DNA of 64,000 bases from Allotamlana fucoidanivorans (GCF_045788535.1 NZ_CP074074.1:124001-188000), one strand, 5' to 3'; shown: positions 33,899-43,199, numbered from the stretch's first letter. The notes: generated by a model from the sequence alone, not told the origin. Program-made: numbers and translations.

Positions 33899-34849
33899 AT
33901 GAAAGTATTAGCAAACGACGGTATTTCACAAAGTGGTATTGATGCCTTAGAAAAGGAAGGATATGAAGTAATCACTACAACAGTAGCTCAAGAACAACTT
34001 ATAAATTATATCAATGAAAATGATATAGTGGTTTTATTAGTGCGTAGTGCTACTACAGTACGTAAAGACTTAATTGATGCCTGTCCTGGACTAAAAATTA
34101 TTGGTCGCGGCGGTGTTGGTATGGATAATATTGATGTTGAATATGCCCGTGAAAAAGGACTAAGCGTGATAAATACACCTGCGGCTTCATCACATTCTGT
34201 AGCTGAGTTGGTTTTTGGTCACTTATATGGCTTAGCCCGTTTTTTACACAATGCTAACAGAGAAATGCCTCTTGAAGGTGATAGTAATTTTAAAGGTTTA
34301 AAGAAAGCTTATGCAAAAGGTACTGAGCTAAAAGGCAAAACACTTGGTGTTTTAGGGTTTGGTCGTATTGGTCAAGCTACTGCCAAAGTGGCTTTAGGTG
34401 CTGGCATGAAAGTAGTGGCTTTTGATCCGTTTTTAGAAGAAGCCAACCTAGAATTAGAATTCTTTGATGGTCAAAAAGTAAGTTTTGATATTAAAACAAT
34501 TTCTAAAGAAGAGGTTTTAAAACAAGCCGATTTTATCACACTTCATGTTCCTGCTCAAAAAGACTATGTTATTGATGAAGCCGAGTTTAGCATAATGAAA
34601 GATGGCGTAATCATAGCTAATGCTGCCCGTGGTGGTGTAGTTAATGAAGTGGCTCTTGTAAAAGCTATTGAAAGCGGAAAAGTAGCTAGAGCTGCCCTTG
34701 ACGTTTTTGAAAAAGAACCAAAACCAGAAATTCAATTATTAATGAACCCTGCTTTATCATTAACCCCTCATACTGGAGCTGCAACTAACGAAGCTCAAGA
34801 TAGAATTGGAGTTGAATTAGCTGAACAAATCGTTAATATTTTAGGATAA
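33899..34849 (+). CDS. serA: phosphoglycerate dehydrogenase-type D-2-hydroxyacid dehydrogenase
   Basis: This roughly 316-residue enzyme oxidises 3-phosphoglycerate to 3-phosphohydroxypyruvate, opening serine synthesis. N-terminal substrate domain, then the Rossmann fold with GVLGFGRIGQATAKVALGAG (near residue 140), Arg in NAARGGVVNE, and the acid/His pair in FEKEPKP and LTPHTGAAT. It lacks the C-terminal ACT regulatory domain, so Ser feedback as in E. coli is not expected. I prefer ATG 33899 (MKVLANDG); a second ATG five codons upstream (33884) is possible. Placement right after serC supports the assignment. Confidence 0.93.
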   Translation: MKVLANDGISQSGIDALEKEGYEVITTTVAQEQLINYINENDIVVLLVRSATTVRKDLIDACPGLKIIGRGGVGMDNIDVEYAREKGLSVINTPAASSHSVAELVFGHLYGLARFLHNANREMPLEGDSNFKGLKKAYAKGTELKGKTLGVLGFGRIGQATAKVALGAGMKVVAFDPFLEEANLELEFFDGQKVSFDIKTISKEEVLKQADFITLHVPAQKDYVIDEAEFSIMKDGVIIANAARGGVVNEVALVKAIESGKVARAALDVFEKEPKPEIQLLMNPALSLTPHTGAATNEAQDRIGVELAEQIVNILG

Positions 34850-34890
34850 ATAACATATTATAAATTCTTAGAAAAGAATTTTAAAAGTCA

Positions 34891-34925
34891 AAAAAGCCTC
34901 TGAATTATAAACCAGAGGCTTTTTC
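34891..34925 (+). terminator. terminator after serA
   Basis: A GCCTCTG/CAGAGGC stem (34896-34902 with 34913-34919), 10-nt loop, preceded by five A and followed by TTTTTC. It closes the acyl-CoA reductase-serC-serA run. Confidence 0.88.
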
Positions 34926-35034
34926 TTTTCAAAAAGGTATGTGACTTCACATATAAATAAGTGTCCTACTAGCAAATGTGAACTCTTTTTTTGTACCTTG
35001 ATAATTCAAAACTTTTAATTTTAAATTAAATATC

Positions 35035-35673
35035 ATGTCTGGAATCTTAGATTTATTAAACAGTGATTTGGGAAAAACAATAATAAGTGGTGTTTCAAAT
35101 CAAACCAATCAACCACAAAACAAAACACAAGACGTATTAATCATGGCATTACCTGTTTTAATGACTGCCATGAAGAAAAATGCCACTTCCCAACAAGGTG
35201 CTGAAGGCTTATTGAACGCTTTAAACAACAAACATGACGGTAGTATTCTAGATAACTTGGGAGGCTTATTTAATGGTGGTGTAGACTCTAGTGTTATAGA
35301 TGATGGTAGTAAAATATTGGGGCATGTATTAGGACAAAAACAAAGCAGAGTTGAAAACACCTTAGGCGCCAAAGTAGGAATGGATGCAGACACTGTGGCT
35401 CAAATATTAAAAATAGCCGCTCCTATTTTAATGGGATTACTTGGCAAACAAACCAGACAACAGAATGTAAACTCGTCTGGCGGCATAGAAAACTTAATTG
35501 GCGGCTTATTGAGCAATAACTCAGCCAGCCAAGAACAAAGTTTTTTAGAATCTATTCTTGATGCTGACGGAGACGGAAGTGTTATTGATGACGTGGCAGG
35601 TATGGTCCTTGGAAGCGACAAAAAGAAAGGTGGACTAAGCGGCATGCTTGGAGGTCTTTTTGGAGGAAAATAA
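35035..35673 (+). CDS. DUF937 domain protein
   Basis: A 212-residue protein of the DUF937/YidB family: an N-terminal GILDLLNSDLGKTIISGVSNQ helix, a central region with repeated LxxLGGLF(N/G)GG and ILDNLGG motifs, and IAAPILMGLLGKQTRQQ near residue 128. The C-terminus is Gly-rich (GGLSGMLGGLFGGK). Two DGDG/DGS calcium-binding-like loops are present (HDGSILD and LDADGDGSVIDD). Function is unknown. It has no clear signal peptide. It sits between two terminators as a single-gene unit. Confidence 0.82.
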   Translation: MSGILDLLNSDLGKTIISGVSNQTNQPQNKTQDVLIMALPVLMTAMKKNATSQQGAEGLLNALNNKHDGSILDNLGGLFNGGVDSSVIDDGSKILGHVLGQKQSRVENTLGAKVGMDADTVAQILKIAAPILMGLLGKQTRQQNVNSSGGIENLIGGLLSNNSASQEQSFLESILDADGDGSVIDDVAGMVLGSDKKKGGLSGMLGGLFGGK

Positions 35674-35677
35674 TACA

Positions 35678-35718
35678 AAGTAAAAGCTTAACAACATAGT
35701 TGTTGGGCTTACTTTTTT
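35678..35718 (+). terminator. terminator after the DUF937 gene
   Basis: AACAAC (35690-35695) / GTTGTT (35699-35704) forms the apical stem, lengthened below by AAGTA-AGC / GCTT-ACTT pairs with a small bulge, then TTTTTT. It lies a few bases after the stop. Confidence 0.75.
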
Positions 35719-35856
35719 GTTAAACCCATCAAAAAGCACATAGTGCTTCTATCGATATTTTGTATATTTTACTCAATGACACTTACCATTGACGCATTCT
35801 TACTTTATTAAGAAGATGTTCTATCATACATTTGGTAAAAATCATGTCATCTAATT

Positions 35857-36300
35857 ATGAAAAATATCATTTACATAATATCTGTTGTTCTAGTGGCTCT
35901 TGGCTGCCATACTAGTAAAACACCTCATCATAACTCAAAACCCCCAGAGCAACTTGAAGCATTAAAGCAAAACGATACTGTAAAAATTGTTAATGAAGCT
36001 GTTGAATATGAAATTATCATCATTGAACCTGGTTTTAATTTTTGGGTAGCTAGTAGAGCAAAGCCCAGAGGATTTTACTCGCAAAGCTTTTTAGAAAACA
36101 GAAACCAGTTATTTGTTATAGAATGGAATCAGCGTGTATTACAACCTGGAAGATATAATTCTAATCTATATGAAATGCAAATTGACTATCAACCAGATAT
36201 TGATTATGGTTATGAGGTTAACTATTTGCTCTATAACTACTTTATATACTTTCAATTAACCTACAATCAAAGATTAGGACCATTTGTTCCTAGAATTTAA
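35857..36300 (+). CDS. DUF6146 family lipoprotein
   Basis: A 147-residue lipoprotein (VALGC, Cys17). After a Pro/Lys-rich linker, residues about 45-147 form the conserved domain: YEIIIIEPGFNFWV, a KPRGFYSQSFLENRN segment, and the C-terminal LYNYFIYFQLTYNQRLGPF. I assign DUF6146 from memory of this C-terminal pattern. Function unknown. It is followed by a DUF6787-type membrane protein, a His-rich small protein and a TonB receptor on the same strand, within 37-nt, overlapping and 56-nt gaps, so it may be part of that unit. Confidence 0.72.
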   Translation: MKNIIYIISVVLVALGCHTSKTPHHNSKPPEQLEALKQNDTVKIVNEAVEYEIIIIEPGFNFWVASRAKPRGFYSQSFLENRNQLFVIEWNQRVLQPGRYNSNLYEMQIDYQPDIDYGYEVNYLLYNYFIYFQLTYNQRLGPFVPRI

Positions 36301-36336
36301 TATTGTTTTATTTATTTTTGCTACCAAATTAATATT

Positions 36337-36639
36337 GTGAAAAAACTAAAACAACGTTGGGGCGTTGACAGTAATTGGCAAATTGCAGTGATTTTTGTTG
36401 TATTTGCCATAACAGGTTCAACGGCCTCATATATAGGAAAACCTATTTTAAACTTTCTTAGCATTACCACAGAATCCTTTGGATCATTCGGGTATTGGAC
36501 CTTTCGTATCATACTATTATTTATTGTTTATCAAATTATGCTTGTTTGTTACGGATGGCTGTTTGGGCAATTTGAGTTCTTTTGGAATTTTGAAAAGAAA
36601 ATGCTACGTAGATTAGGCTTAAAACGCTTTGTTGATTAA
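36337..36639 (+). CDS. DUF6787-like small membrane protein
   Basis: A 100-residue protein beginning at GTG 36337. Two hydrophobic segments (about 16-38 and 57-82) flank a short loop; the ends are basic, MKKLKQRWG and KKMLRRLGLKRF. The FGQFEFFWNFEKKMLRRLG tail is the part I recall from DUF6787-type flavobacterial proteins. Function unknown. Its stop codon overlaps the next start (TAATG, 36637-36641), so translation is coupled to the His-rich protein. Confidence 0.72.
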   Translation: MKKLKQRWGVDSNWQIAVIFVVFAITGSTASYIGKPILNFLSITTESFGSFGYWTFRIILLFIVYQIMLVCYGWLFGQFEFFWNFEKKMLRRLGLKRFVD

Positions 36640-36971
36640 TGCATCATACTAAGAAACATATGCACGTACCATTAATAGCCTTATTCTTTTTAGGGCTATT
36701 ATTGTTTCCTACAAGTATTAGTTTCTATCATGTTTTTCAACATCATAAGCATGACATATGTATTGGCGATGATTCTACACATATACATCAAGTAGATTTA
36801 GATTGTGAGTACAATAAATTTAAGATTCATACAAATTACACCTTTCCTAAACTTTGGGTTGCTATTTTCAGTAAAAAACAGTTTCCTGAAGAAATCATTT
36901 CATATTACTTCTTTTTAAGTAAATATCAACATTTACATTTTTCCTTAAGGGGTCCTCCTTCTTTAGTTTAA
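36639..36971 (+). CDS. small His-rich exported or membrane protein
   Basis: A 110-residue protein. Residues 1-30 form a signal-like segment (IALFFLGLLLFPTSI); the rest is His-rich with short clusters (FQHHKHD, DSTHIHQVD, KYQHLHF). It starts within the stop codon of the preceding gene and ends 56 nt before the TonB receptor, in the manner of small accessory proteins next to metal TonB receptors. The histidines could bind a metal ion, but no family is recognised and the role is inferred. Confidence 0.6.
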   Translation: MHHTKKHMHVPLIALFFLGLLLFPTSISFYHVFQHHKHDICIGDDSTHIHQVDLDCEYNKFKIHTNYTFPKLWVAIFSKKQFPEEIISYYFFLSKYQHLHFSLRGPPSLV

Positions 36972-37027
36972 TACAATCATACTGCTAACTTTTTAGCACA
37001 ACCGTTTATTAAACTAAATCATAAATT

Positions 37028-39274
37028 ATGAAATATTACATATATCTCATGCTCTTTTTTGTATTTGTAAACATGGAAGGGCAAAACACTATTCAAGGTA
37101 TTATTACTGATGCCGAAACTAATAAAACATTAGAATTAGTAAATATTTATATCTCTGAACTGGAAAAAGGTACTGCATCAAATCAAGAAGGGAAATTTAC
37201 TATAAACAACATACCCTCAGGGAATTACTCAATTTTATTTTCAATGATTGGTTATGAAAATCAATCTTTAAAACTAAAAATTCCTACAGAAGAAACTTTA
37301 AACATAGTACTTAACCCTACTGCGATAGAAATGGAAAGCATAATCATTTCTACTCCGTTTCATAAGCTGCAAAGTGAGAATGTCATGAAAGTAGAACATG
37401 AAACTATAAAAGAGTTAAGAACCCAAGGCGCCATAACACTTGCCGATGGTATTTCAAATGTTGCTGGTGTAGAAAATATTTCAACAGGTGTAGGTATTGG
37501 TAAACCCGTAATAAGAGGATTAAGCTCAAACCGTGTGCTTGTATACGCCCAAGGTGTTCGTTTAGAAAATCAACAATTTGGCGGTGAGCATGGTTTAGGT
37601 GTAAATGATGCGGGTATTGAAAGTATCGAGGTTATAAAAGGACCGGCTTCACTGCTTTATGGTAGTGATGCCATTGGAGGCGTGCTTTATTTAAATCCAG
37701 AACGTTTTGCTTATGCAGGGACTTCTGAAGGTGATGTGCGTGCCATGTATTTTAGTAGCACCGAAGGTTTTAATACCTCAGCAGGATACAGAGCCTCTGA
37801 TGAGCGTTTTAAGTTTCTTTTCAGAGGAAGCGTAGCAGAGCATTCAGATTATGACACCAAAGCGTATCGTGTTACCAACACGCGCTTTAACGAAAAAGAT
37901 TTTAAAGCTGGTGTTGGCTATCAAGTCAATACCTTTAAAACAGAATTTAGGTATAATGTGAATAATTCTAAACTAGGTATACCTGAAGAGGTTGAAGAAC
38001 AAAGCTTAAATAAAACGCCTTTATTACCTTTTCAAGACATCACCAATCATGTTTTTAGTTCAAAATCTACCGTATTCTTTAATGATTCTAAACTTAACGT
38101 CAATCTAGGATACATATACAACGACAGAAAAGAATTTGACGACCACCATCATGATGAGCACGATGACCATGACGATGATGAAGAAGAGGAAGAAGATGAT
38201 GATCACGACCATGAGGATGAAACCGATCTACACCCTGAGCTTCAAATGAAATTAAAAACGGCCAATTACAACATTCAATATCACTTACCTGAATTTGGAA
38301 AATTTGAAATCATTGCAGGTGTTCAAGGCATGTATCAGCGAAACACCAATTATGGGGAAGAACAGCTCATCCCAGATGCTGTGACCTTTGACACAGGTAT
38401 ATTTGCTACGTCTCACATCCATTTTGAAACTTTCGATATACAAATAGGTGGGCGTTTTGATAAACGCCATATTGAAAACTTAGAAGGTAAATACAGAAAG
38501 TTTAATAGTGTCAATGGTGCCTTTGGAGTAAAAACAAATATCGCCAAAAACCTAACTGCCAGAGTTAATCTGGCAACGGGATTCCGTGCTCCCAATTTAG
38601 CTGAATTGGCATCAAACGGTTTTCATTCAGGTGCTAACAGGATTGAAATTGGTAATCCTGATCTTAACAATGAGGAAAATTTTCAAACAGATGTTACTCT
38701 AGAATATAAAAATAAACACTTAGAGTTTTTTATAAACGGGTTTTTAAATCAAATTAACAAGTACATCTACCTATCTCCAACAGGCGAGGTAATAAATGAC
38801 CGTCCTGTTTATCAATACGCGCAAAATAATGCACATTTGTATGGTGGCGAATTTGGTTTTCATTTACACCCACATCCGTTGGATTGGCTACATTATGAAA
38901 ACTCTTTTGAAACCGTTACTGGTATTCAGGAAAACAAAGACTATTTACCATTAATTCCTGCAAATACAGTAAAAAACACCATTAGAGTTGAGTTTGACAG
39001 AAATTGGATAGATAAAGGCTATGCTTTTATAAAAGCACAATCTACTTTTAATATGACCAATGTAGCACCAAATGAACTTGAAACCTCAGGTTATACGCTT
39101 TGGAGCGCTGGCTTAGGAGGTACTTTCAACCTTTTTAACCGAGAACTTACCGTTACCATTGCAGGTACAAATCTTACAGATAAAACCTATATAAGTCATT
39201 TATCAAGACTGAGACCCGATGGTATTTTTAATATGGGAAGAAATATTAATATAGGTCTTACCTATAGCTTATAA
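37028..39274 (+). CDS. TonB-dependent receptor with His/Asp/Glu metal-binding-like loop
   Basis: A 748-residue outer-membrane receptor. It has a Sec signal (ends NMEGQN, residue 19), a CarboxypepD regulatory-like domain at about 20-100 (QGIITDAETNKTLEL), a plug domain (VIRGLSSNRVLVYAQGVRL near 160, IEVIKGPASLLYGSDAIGG near 200) and a 22-strand barrel ending in NIGLTYSL. Residues about 371-400 form an extraordinary His, Asp and Glu run in a predicted extracellular loop, as in zinc receptors of the ZnuD type. Together with the upstream His-rich protein this suggests uptake of a transition metal such as Zn, Ni or Cu. The metal is not proven. Confidence 0.85.
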   Translation: MKYYIYLMLFFVFVNMEGQNTIQGIITDAETNKTLELVNIYISELEKGTASNQEGKFTINNIPSGNYSILFSMIGYENQSLKLKIPTEETLNIVLNPTAIEMESIIISTPFHKLQSENVMKVEHETIKELRTQGAITLADGISNVAGVENISTGVGIGKPVIRGLSSNRVLVYAQGVRLENQQFGGEHGLGVNDAGIESIEVIKGPASLLYGSDAIGGVLYLNPERFAYAGTSEGDVRAMYFSSTEGFNTSAGYRASDERFKFLFRGSVAEHSDYDTKAYRVTNTRFNEKDFKAGVGYQVNTFKTEFRYNVNNSKLGIPEEVEEQSLNKTPLLPFQDITNHVFSSKSTVFFNDSKLNVNLGYIYNDRKEFDDHHHDEHDDHDDDEEEEEDDDHDHEDETDLHPELQMKLKTANYNIQYHLPEFGKFEIIAGVQGMYQRNTNYGEEQLIPDAVTFDTGIFATSHIHFETFDIQIGGRFDKRHIENLEGKYRKFNSVNGAFGVKTNIAKNLTARVNLATGFRAPNLAELASNGFHSGANRIEIGNPDLNNEENFQTDVTLEYKNKHLEFFINGFLNQINKYIYLSPTGEVINDRPVYQYAQNNAHLYGGEFGFHLHPHPLDWLHYENSFETVTGIQENKDYLPLIPANTVKNTIRVEFDRNWIDKGYAFIKAQSTFNMTNVAPNELETSGYTLWSAGLGGTFNLFNRELTVTIAGTNLTDKTYISHLSRLRPDGIFNMGRNINIGLTYSL

Positions 39275-39281
39275 CTCAAAT

Positions 39282-39326
39282 AAAAATGATATATTGAAAC
39301 GTCATTTGTTTCAATATATCATTTTT
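39282..39326. terminator. 19-bp perfect hairpin immediately upstream of the patatin gene
   Basis: AAAAATGATATATTGAAAC (39282-39300) / GTTTCAATATATCATTTTT (39308-39326) is a perfect 19-bp stem with a 7-nt loop; the stem is AT-rich and both flanks carry A/T runs. It should stop transcription from the TonB receptor gene. It ends 5 nt before the patatin ATG, so it may instead, or also, hide the ribosome binding site of that gene. Confidence 0.75.
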
Positions 39327-39331
39327 GATTT

Positions 39332-41653
39332 ATGAAATTTAAACTCATCATTATAGGGTTACTTTTAACCCTTCATACCATTTCTGCACAACAAGATAAA
39401 AAACCAAAAGTTGCTTTAGTTTTAAGTGGTGGCGGCGCTAAAGGTGTGGCTCACATACCTGTTTTACAAAAACTTGATAGTTTAGGTATTGTACCCGATT
39501 TAGTGGTTGGAACCAGTATGGGCAGTGTTATTGGTGGTCTTTATGCCGCGGGGTATTCTGGTGATGAGATTGAAAAACTAACCATGCAGGTTGATTGGGA
39601 TGACATTCTTGGCGGAACCGTTGCCATGCGTAGTGTTGGCATACAAGAAAAAAGTGAATTTAACAGGTATTTAGTTAACCTAGAGGTGATTGATGGTAAG
39701 CCTAAAATAAAACCAGCCCTATTAAAAGATCAAAATTTAAGAGAACTATTAACCATTTTATTATACCCCGTTTATCGTGTTCAGGATTTTGACAAACTCC
39801 CTATCCCATTTCGTTCTGTAACAACCGATTTGGTACACGGAAAGCAAATAGTGATTAAAGAAGGTTCATTGAGTTTGGCTATTAGAGCGAGTATGTCAAT
39901 CCCTAGTATTTTTGAACCTGTAAGGTATAATGGCACCTTGTTGGTTGATGGCGGTGTTTTAAATAATTTCCCCACAGATGTTGCTAAAGCATTAGGTGCC
40001 GACATTATTATAGGAAGTGATGTTGGTGGCGGTATGGAACCTCTTGAAAATCTTAATAATATTACTACTATTTTATTTCAAACCTCAATGATGACTAGCA
40101 ACATAAAAAATCCTGCTAATCAGAAATTGTGTGATGTTCTAATAGACCACTACCCTAACCTAACCTATTCCACTCAAGATTTTATAAAAAGTCCTGAAAT
40201 TTACAAAGAAGGTCTCATTGAAAGCCATAAAAAATTACCTGAGTTAGTTGCGCTGTCTCAAAGGCTTAAAACATATAAACAACGCCAGCATGAACTGCCC
40301 GAGGTTAAAGATGAATTTTATTTTGATGCTATTGAGTATCATGGCATTAGTGCTCAAAATATGAGCTTATTTCAGGCTAGAATGAATATTTATCCTAAAA
40401 CGAAATATACCTCGGCAGAATTGAAAGCAGCCGTTGACAAGGCTATGGGTACTGAAATATTCAATCAAATAACTTATCATTTAAAATTGAGTGACCATGA
40501 AACTGTTCTTGTGCTAAAAGGTTATGAAAAAGCTAAAAGTCAATTGAGTGGTACCATTCATTATGATTCCAATCAAGGCGTTGGTCTCGTTTTAAATTAC
40601 ACCAGAAGAAATGTTTTTGGTTATTCATCACGCTTACTTTTAGGGGCTGATATTGCTGAACAACCTAAATTTAGAATAGACTATCAGCAAAATGTAGGTA
40701 AAACAAAACAGTGGTGGTGGCGTACCTATGCTTTTGGTCAAAAATCAAAACAAAGACATTATATAAATGGTAAACTAGGTGAAGAATTGTCAAGCAATTA
40801 TTTCAGGTCGAATATTCAACTGAACAAAGATTTAAATCCTTTATTCAGTTACGTTGGTTTTGATTTCAACTATGAGCATAATAAAATAAAACCAAGAACT
40901 GACCCGAGTATTAATAATAACATTTATGATTTAAGACGCTATGCAAGCAACACTATAGAACTGAGTTTTTATTTTATAAAGAACAGCATGAATAAAGTGT
41001 TCTTTCCAACCAATGGTTCTGCACTTAATATGCGTTTATCCAGATCTTTTTATAACCGTGTTAATGTGCAATTTGATGAAAATTTTGAATTTAATATCTC
41101 AGGAAAAACAAATAATTTCACCAAGTTTAGCCTCGATTATGAAAAACGCTTGCCTCTTTCAAATCACTTATCTTTTGTAGTGGGATTAACCTCTGGGTTA
41201 ACTTTTATTGACAAGCTCAGCGACCATCAAGTATCATATGCTGAATACGGACAAGGTGCTCAATATACTCTAGGAGGTTTTTTACCTCAAAACAGACGCG
41301 ATTCATACAATTTTAATGGTTTGGGTGATTATAGCCTTCTCGTTCCCCAATTCTTAAAAGTTCGTACTGCTTTACAGACAAACCCCTTAAGAAATATATA
41401 CATCACACCCTATCTTAATTTAGCCACAGTTGGTTTTAATCAAGCAGATAGCTTTCTAAAGGAAATGGTTTCTCCCAACATCAATGCTAAATGGATTGAT
41501 ACATCTGAAACCAGTTTTCTAGTTTCAGTGGGTTCTTCGTTTTCATACCACTCTATATTAGGCCCGGTCAATTTTGATTTTTCTTATGTTAACCATAAAA
41601 AAGGGTTACCCCTCTTCTTTAATGTCGGTTTAAATTTAAACATTCAAGACTAG
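39332..41653 (+). CDS. patatin-like phospholipase with POTRA and outer-membrane barrel
   Basis: A 773-residue exported protein, the PlpD-type (type Vd) layout. A Sec signal ends at TISAQ (residue 20). The patatin domain has GGGAKG (33-38), the nucleophile Ser62 in GTSMG and the Asp206 partner in DGG; together these form the lipase dyad. A POTRA-like region follows (about 325-420), then a BamA/TamA-type surface-antigen barrel from about 430 to the end (QGVGLVLNYTRRN, QFDENFEF, LGPVNFDFSY). Family members release or display a patatin lipase at the surface. It starts right after a strong hairpin; the gene's own promoter is not evident. Confidence 0.87.
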   Translation: MKFKLIIIGLLLTLHTISAQQDKKPKVALVLSGGGAKGVAHIPVLQKLDSLGIVPDLVVGTSMGSVIGGLYAAGYSGDEIEKLTMQVDWDDILGGTVAMRSVGIQEKSEFNRYLVNLEVIDGKPKIKPALLKDQNLRELLTILLYPVYRVQDFDKLPIPFRSVTTDLVHGKQIVIKEGSLSLAIRASMSIPSIFEPVRYNGTLLVDGGVLNNFPTDVAKALGADIIIGSDVGGGMEPLENLNNITTILFQTSMMTSNIKNPANQKLCDVLIDHYPNLTYSTQDFIKSPEIYKEGLIESHKKLPELVALSQRLKTYKQRQHELPEVKDEFYFDAIEYHGISAQNMSLFQARMNIYPKTKYTSAELKAAVDKAMGTEIFNQITYHLKLSDHETVLVLKGYEKAKSQLSGTIHYDSNQGVGLVLNYTRRNVFGYSSRLLLGADIAEQPKFRIDYQQNVGKTKQWWWRTYAFGQKSKQRHYINGKLGEELSSNYFRSNIQLNKDLNPLFSYVGFDFNYEHNKIKPRTDPSINNNIYDLRRYASNTIELSFYFIKNSMNKVFFPTNGSALNMRLSRSFYNRVNVQFDENFEFNISGKTNNFTKFSLDYEKRLPLSNHLSFVVGLTSGLTFIDKLSDHQVSYAEYGQGAQYTLGGFLPQNRRDSYNFNGLGDYSLLVPQFLKVRTALQTNPLRNIYITPYLNLATVGFNQADSFLKEMVSPNINAKWIDTSETSFLVSVGSSFSYHSILGPVNFDFSYVNHKKGLPLFFNVGLNLNIQD

Positions 41654-41668
41654 ACATTTAAGAACAAA

Positions 41669-41703
41669 AAAAAGAGTCTATGATAAATACCTAGACCCTT
41701 TTT
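41669..41703. terminator. bidirectional terminator between the patatin gene and guaB
   Basis: AAAAAGAGTCTA (41669-41680) / TAGACCCTTTTT (41692-41703) with one mismatch, flanked by A and T runs on both strands, between convergent genes. Confidence 0.8.
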
Positions 41704-41726
41704 TTTGATTTATAAACCTCTTATTC

Positions 41727-43199
41727 CTATCTAGAATAATTAGGTGATTCTTTGGTAATGGTTACATCATGCGGATGACTTTCGTTTATTCCACTTGCAG
41801 TAATCTTAACAAATTGTCCAGTTTCTTTAAGCGTTTCAATATCCTTTGCCCCACAGTACCCCATACCTGCACGTAAACCACCTATAAACTGGTGAATACT
41901 TTCAAACAAATCACCTTTATAGGGTACTCTGCCAACAATACCTTCTGGTACTAATTTTTTAATATCATCTTCTACATCCTGGAAATAACGATCTTTACTA
42001 CCTTCTTTCATAGCTTCAACAGATCCCATACCTCTATATGATTTGAACTTACGTCCTTCATAAATAATAGTTTCCCCTGGGGATTCTTTAGTTCCTGCTA
42101 ATAGCGACCCTAACATTACTGTATCTGCTCCCGCAGCAATAGCTTTAGGAATATCTCCGGTATATCTAATACCGCCATCAGCAATCACAGGCACGCCTGT
42201 TCCTTTAATTGCGGCAGACACCTCTAAAACAGCTGAGAACTGAGGAAAACCAACGCCTGCAACAACACGTGTAGTACAAATAGACCCTGGACCAATACCA
42301 ACCTTTACAGCATCTGCACCAGCTTCAACTAAGTATTTTGCTGCTGCACCCGTTGCAATATTTCCAACAATAACATCAAGCTCAGGAAACTTAATCTTTA
42401 GTTCTTTTAAAACGCCTACTACACCTTTGGTATGCCCATGCGCTGTATCAATGACAACTGCATCAACACCAGCATTTACAAGCGCTTCGGCTCGATCTAC
42501 AGCGTCGCCAGTCACTCCAATAGCCGCAGCCACACGTAACCGACCGTATTGATCTTTATTTGCGTTAGGCTTTTGGCTTAATTTTGTAATATCTCTAAAC
42601 GTAATTAAACCTGATAACTTATAATGATCATCAACAATAAGTAGCTTTTCTATTTTATTGTTTTGAAGTATAATTTCAGCATCTTTAAGAGAAGTTCCAA
42701 CCGCAGCGGTTACCAGATTTTCTCCAGTCATTACCTCTGTAATCGGTTTTTTATTATCGTGTTCAAAGCGCAAATCACGATTTGTTACAATACCTTTTAG
42801 CGTATTGTCTTCAGCAACAATAGGAATACCTCCAATACCGTGCTCAGCCATATGCTGTTTGGCATCAAAAACAGTAGCTGTAAGTGGTAATGTCACTGGA
42901 TCTATAATCATACCGCTCTCTGCACGTTTTACACGTCTCACCTTCATGGCTTGCGCCTCAATAGTCATATTTTTATGCAACACACCAATACCGCCTTCTT
43001 GCGCCATGGCAATAGCCATTTTGCTTTCGGTTACCGTATCCATAGCCGCAGATATGATAGGTACGTTAATGGTAATGTTTCTTGTAAATTTGGTTTGTAT
43101 GTTAACTTCTCTTGGAAGCACTTCAGAAAAAGCCGGAACTAATAGAACGTCATCGTAGGTTAGGCCTTCTCCTACTATTTTATTTTGATGTGCAGTCAT
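41727..43199 (-). CDS. guaB: inosine-5'-monophosphate dehydrogenase
   Basis: This 490-residue enzyme oxidises IMP to XMP with NAD, the rate-limiting step to GMP. The TIM barrel has GLTYDDVLLVPAFSEVLP at the start, SAAMDTVTE, and the catalytic Cys in GIGPGSICTTRVVAGVG; the two CBS domains are inserted at about 95-205. ATG 43199 (MTAHQNKIVGEGL) is chosen; the 21 extra residues of a longer reading are not part of the family. guaA is 28 kb away. Confidence 0.97.
   Translation of the reverse strand: MTAHQNKIVGEGLTYDDVLLVPAFSEVLPREVNIQTKFTRNITINVPIISAAMDTVTESKMAIAMAQEGGIGVLHKNMTIEAQAMKVRRVKRAESGMIIDPVTLPLTATVFDAKQHMAEHGIGGIPIVAEDNTLKGIVTNRDLRFEHDNKKPITEVMTGENLVTAAVGTSLKDAEIILQNNKIEKLLIVDDHYKLSGLITFRDITKLSQKPNANKDQYGRLRVAAAIGVTGDAVDRAEALVNAGVDAVVIDTAHGHTKGVVGVLKELKIKFPELDVIVGNIATGAAAKYLVEAGADAVKVGIGPGSICTTRVVAGVGFPQFSAVLEVSAAIKGTGVPVIADGGIRYTGDIPKAIAAGADTVMLGSLLAGTKESPGETIIYEGRKFKSYRGMGSVEAMKEGSKDRYFQDVEDDIKKLVPEGIVGRVPYKGDLFESIHQFIGGLRAGMGYCGAKDIETLKETGQFVKITASGINESHPHDVTITKESPNYSR

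Noticed and set aside
35109..35678. Antisense reading frames of 92 and 94 codons over the DUF937 gene
   Set aside because: They are mirror frames of a recognised coding region with no domain, no start context and no independent evidence.
38138..38229. His/Asp/Glu tract in the TonB receptor as a DNA repeat or sequencing artefact
   Set aside because: The codons vary (gat/gac, cat/cac, gaa/gag), the frame is intact across it and the barrel continues normally, so it reads as a true protein loop.
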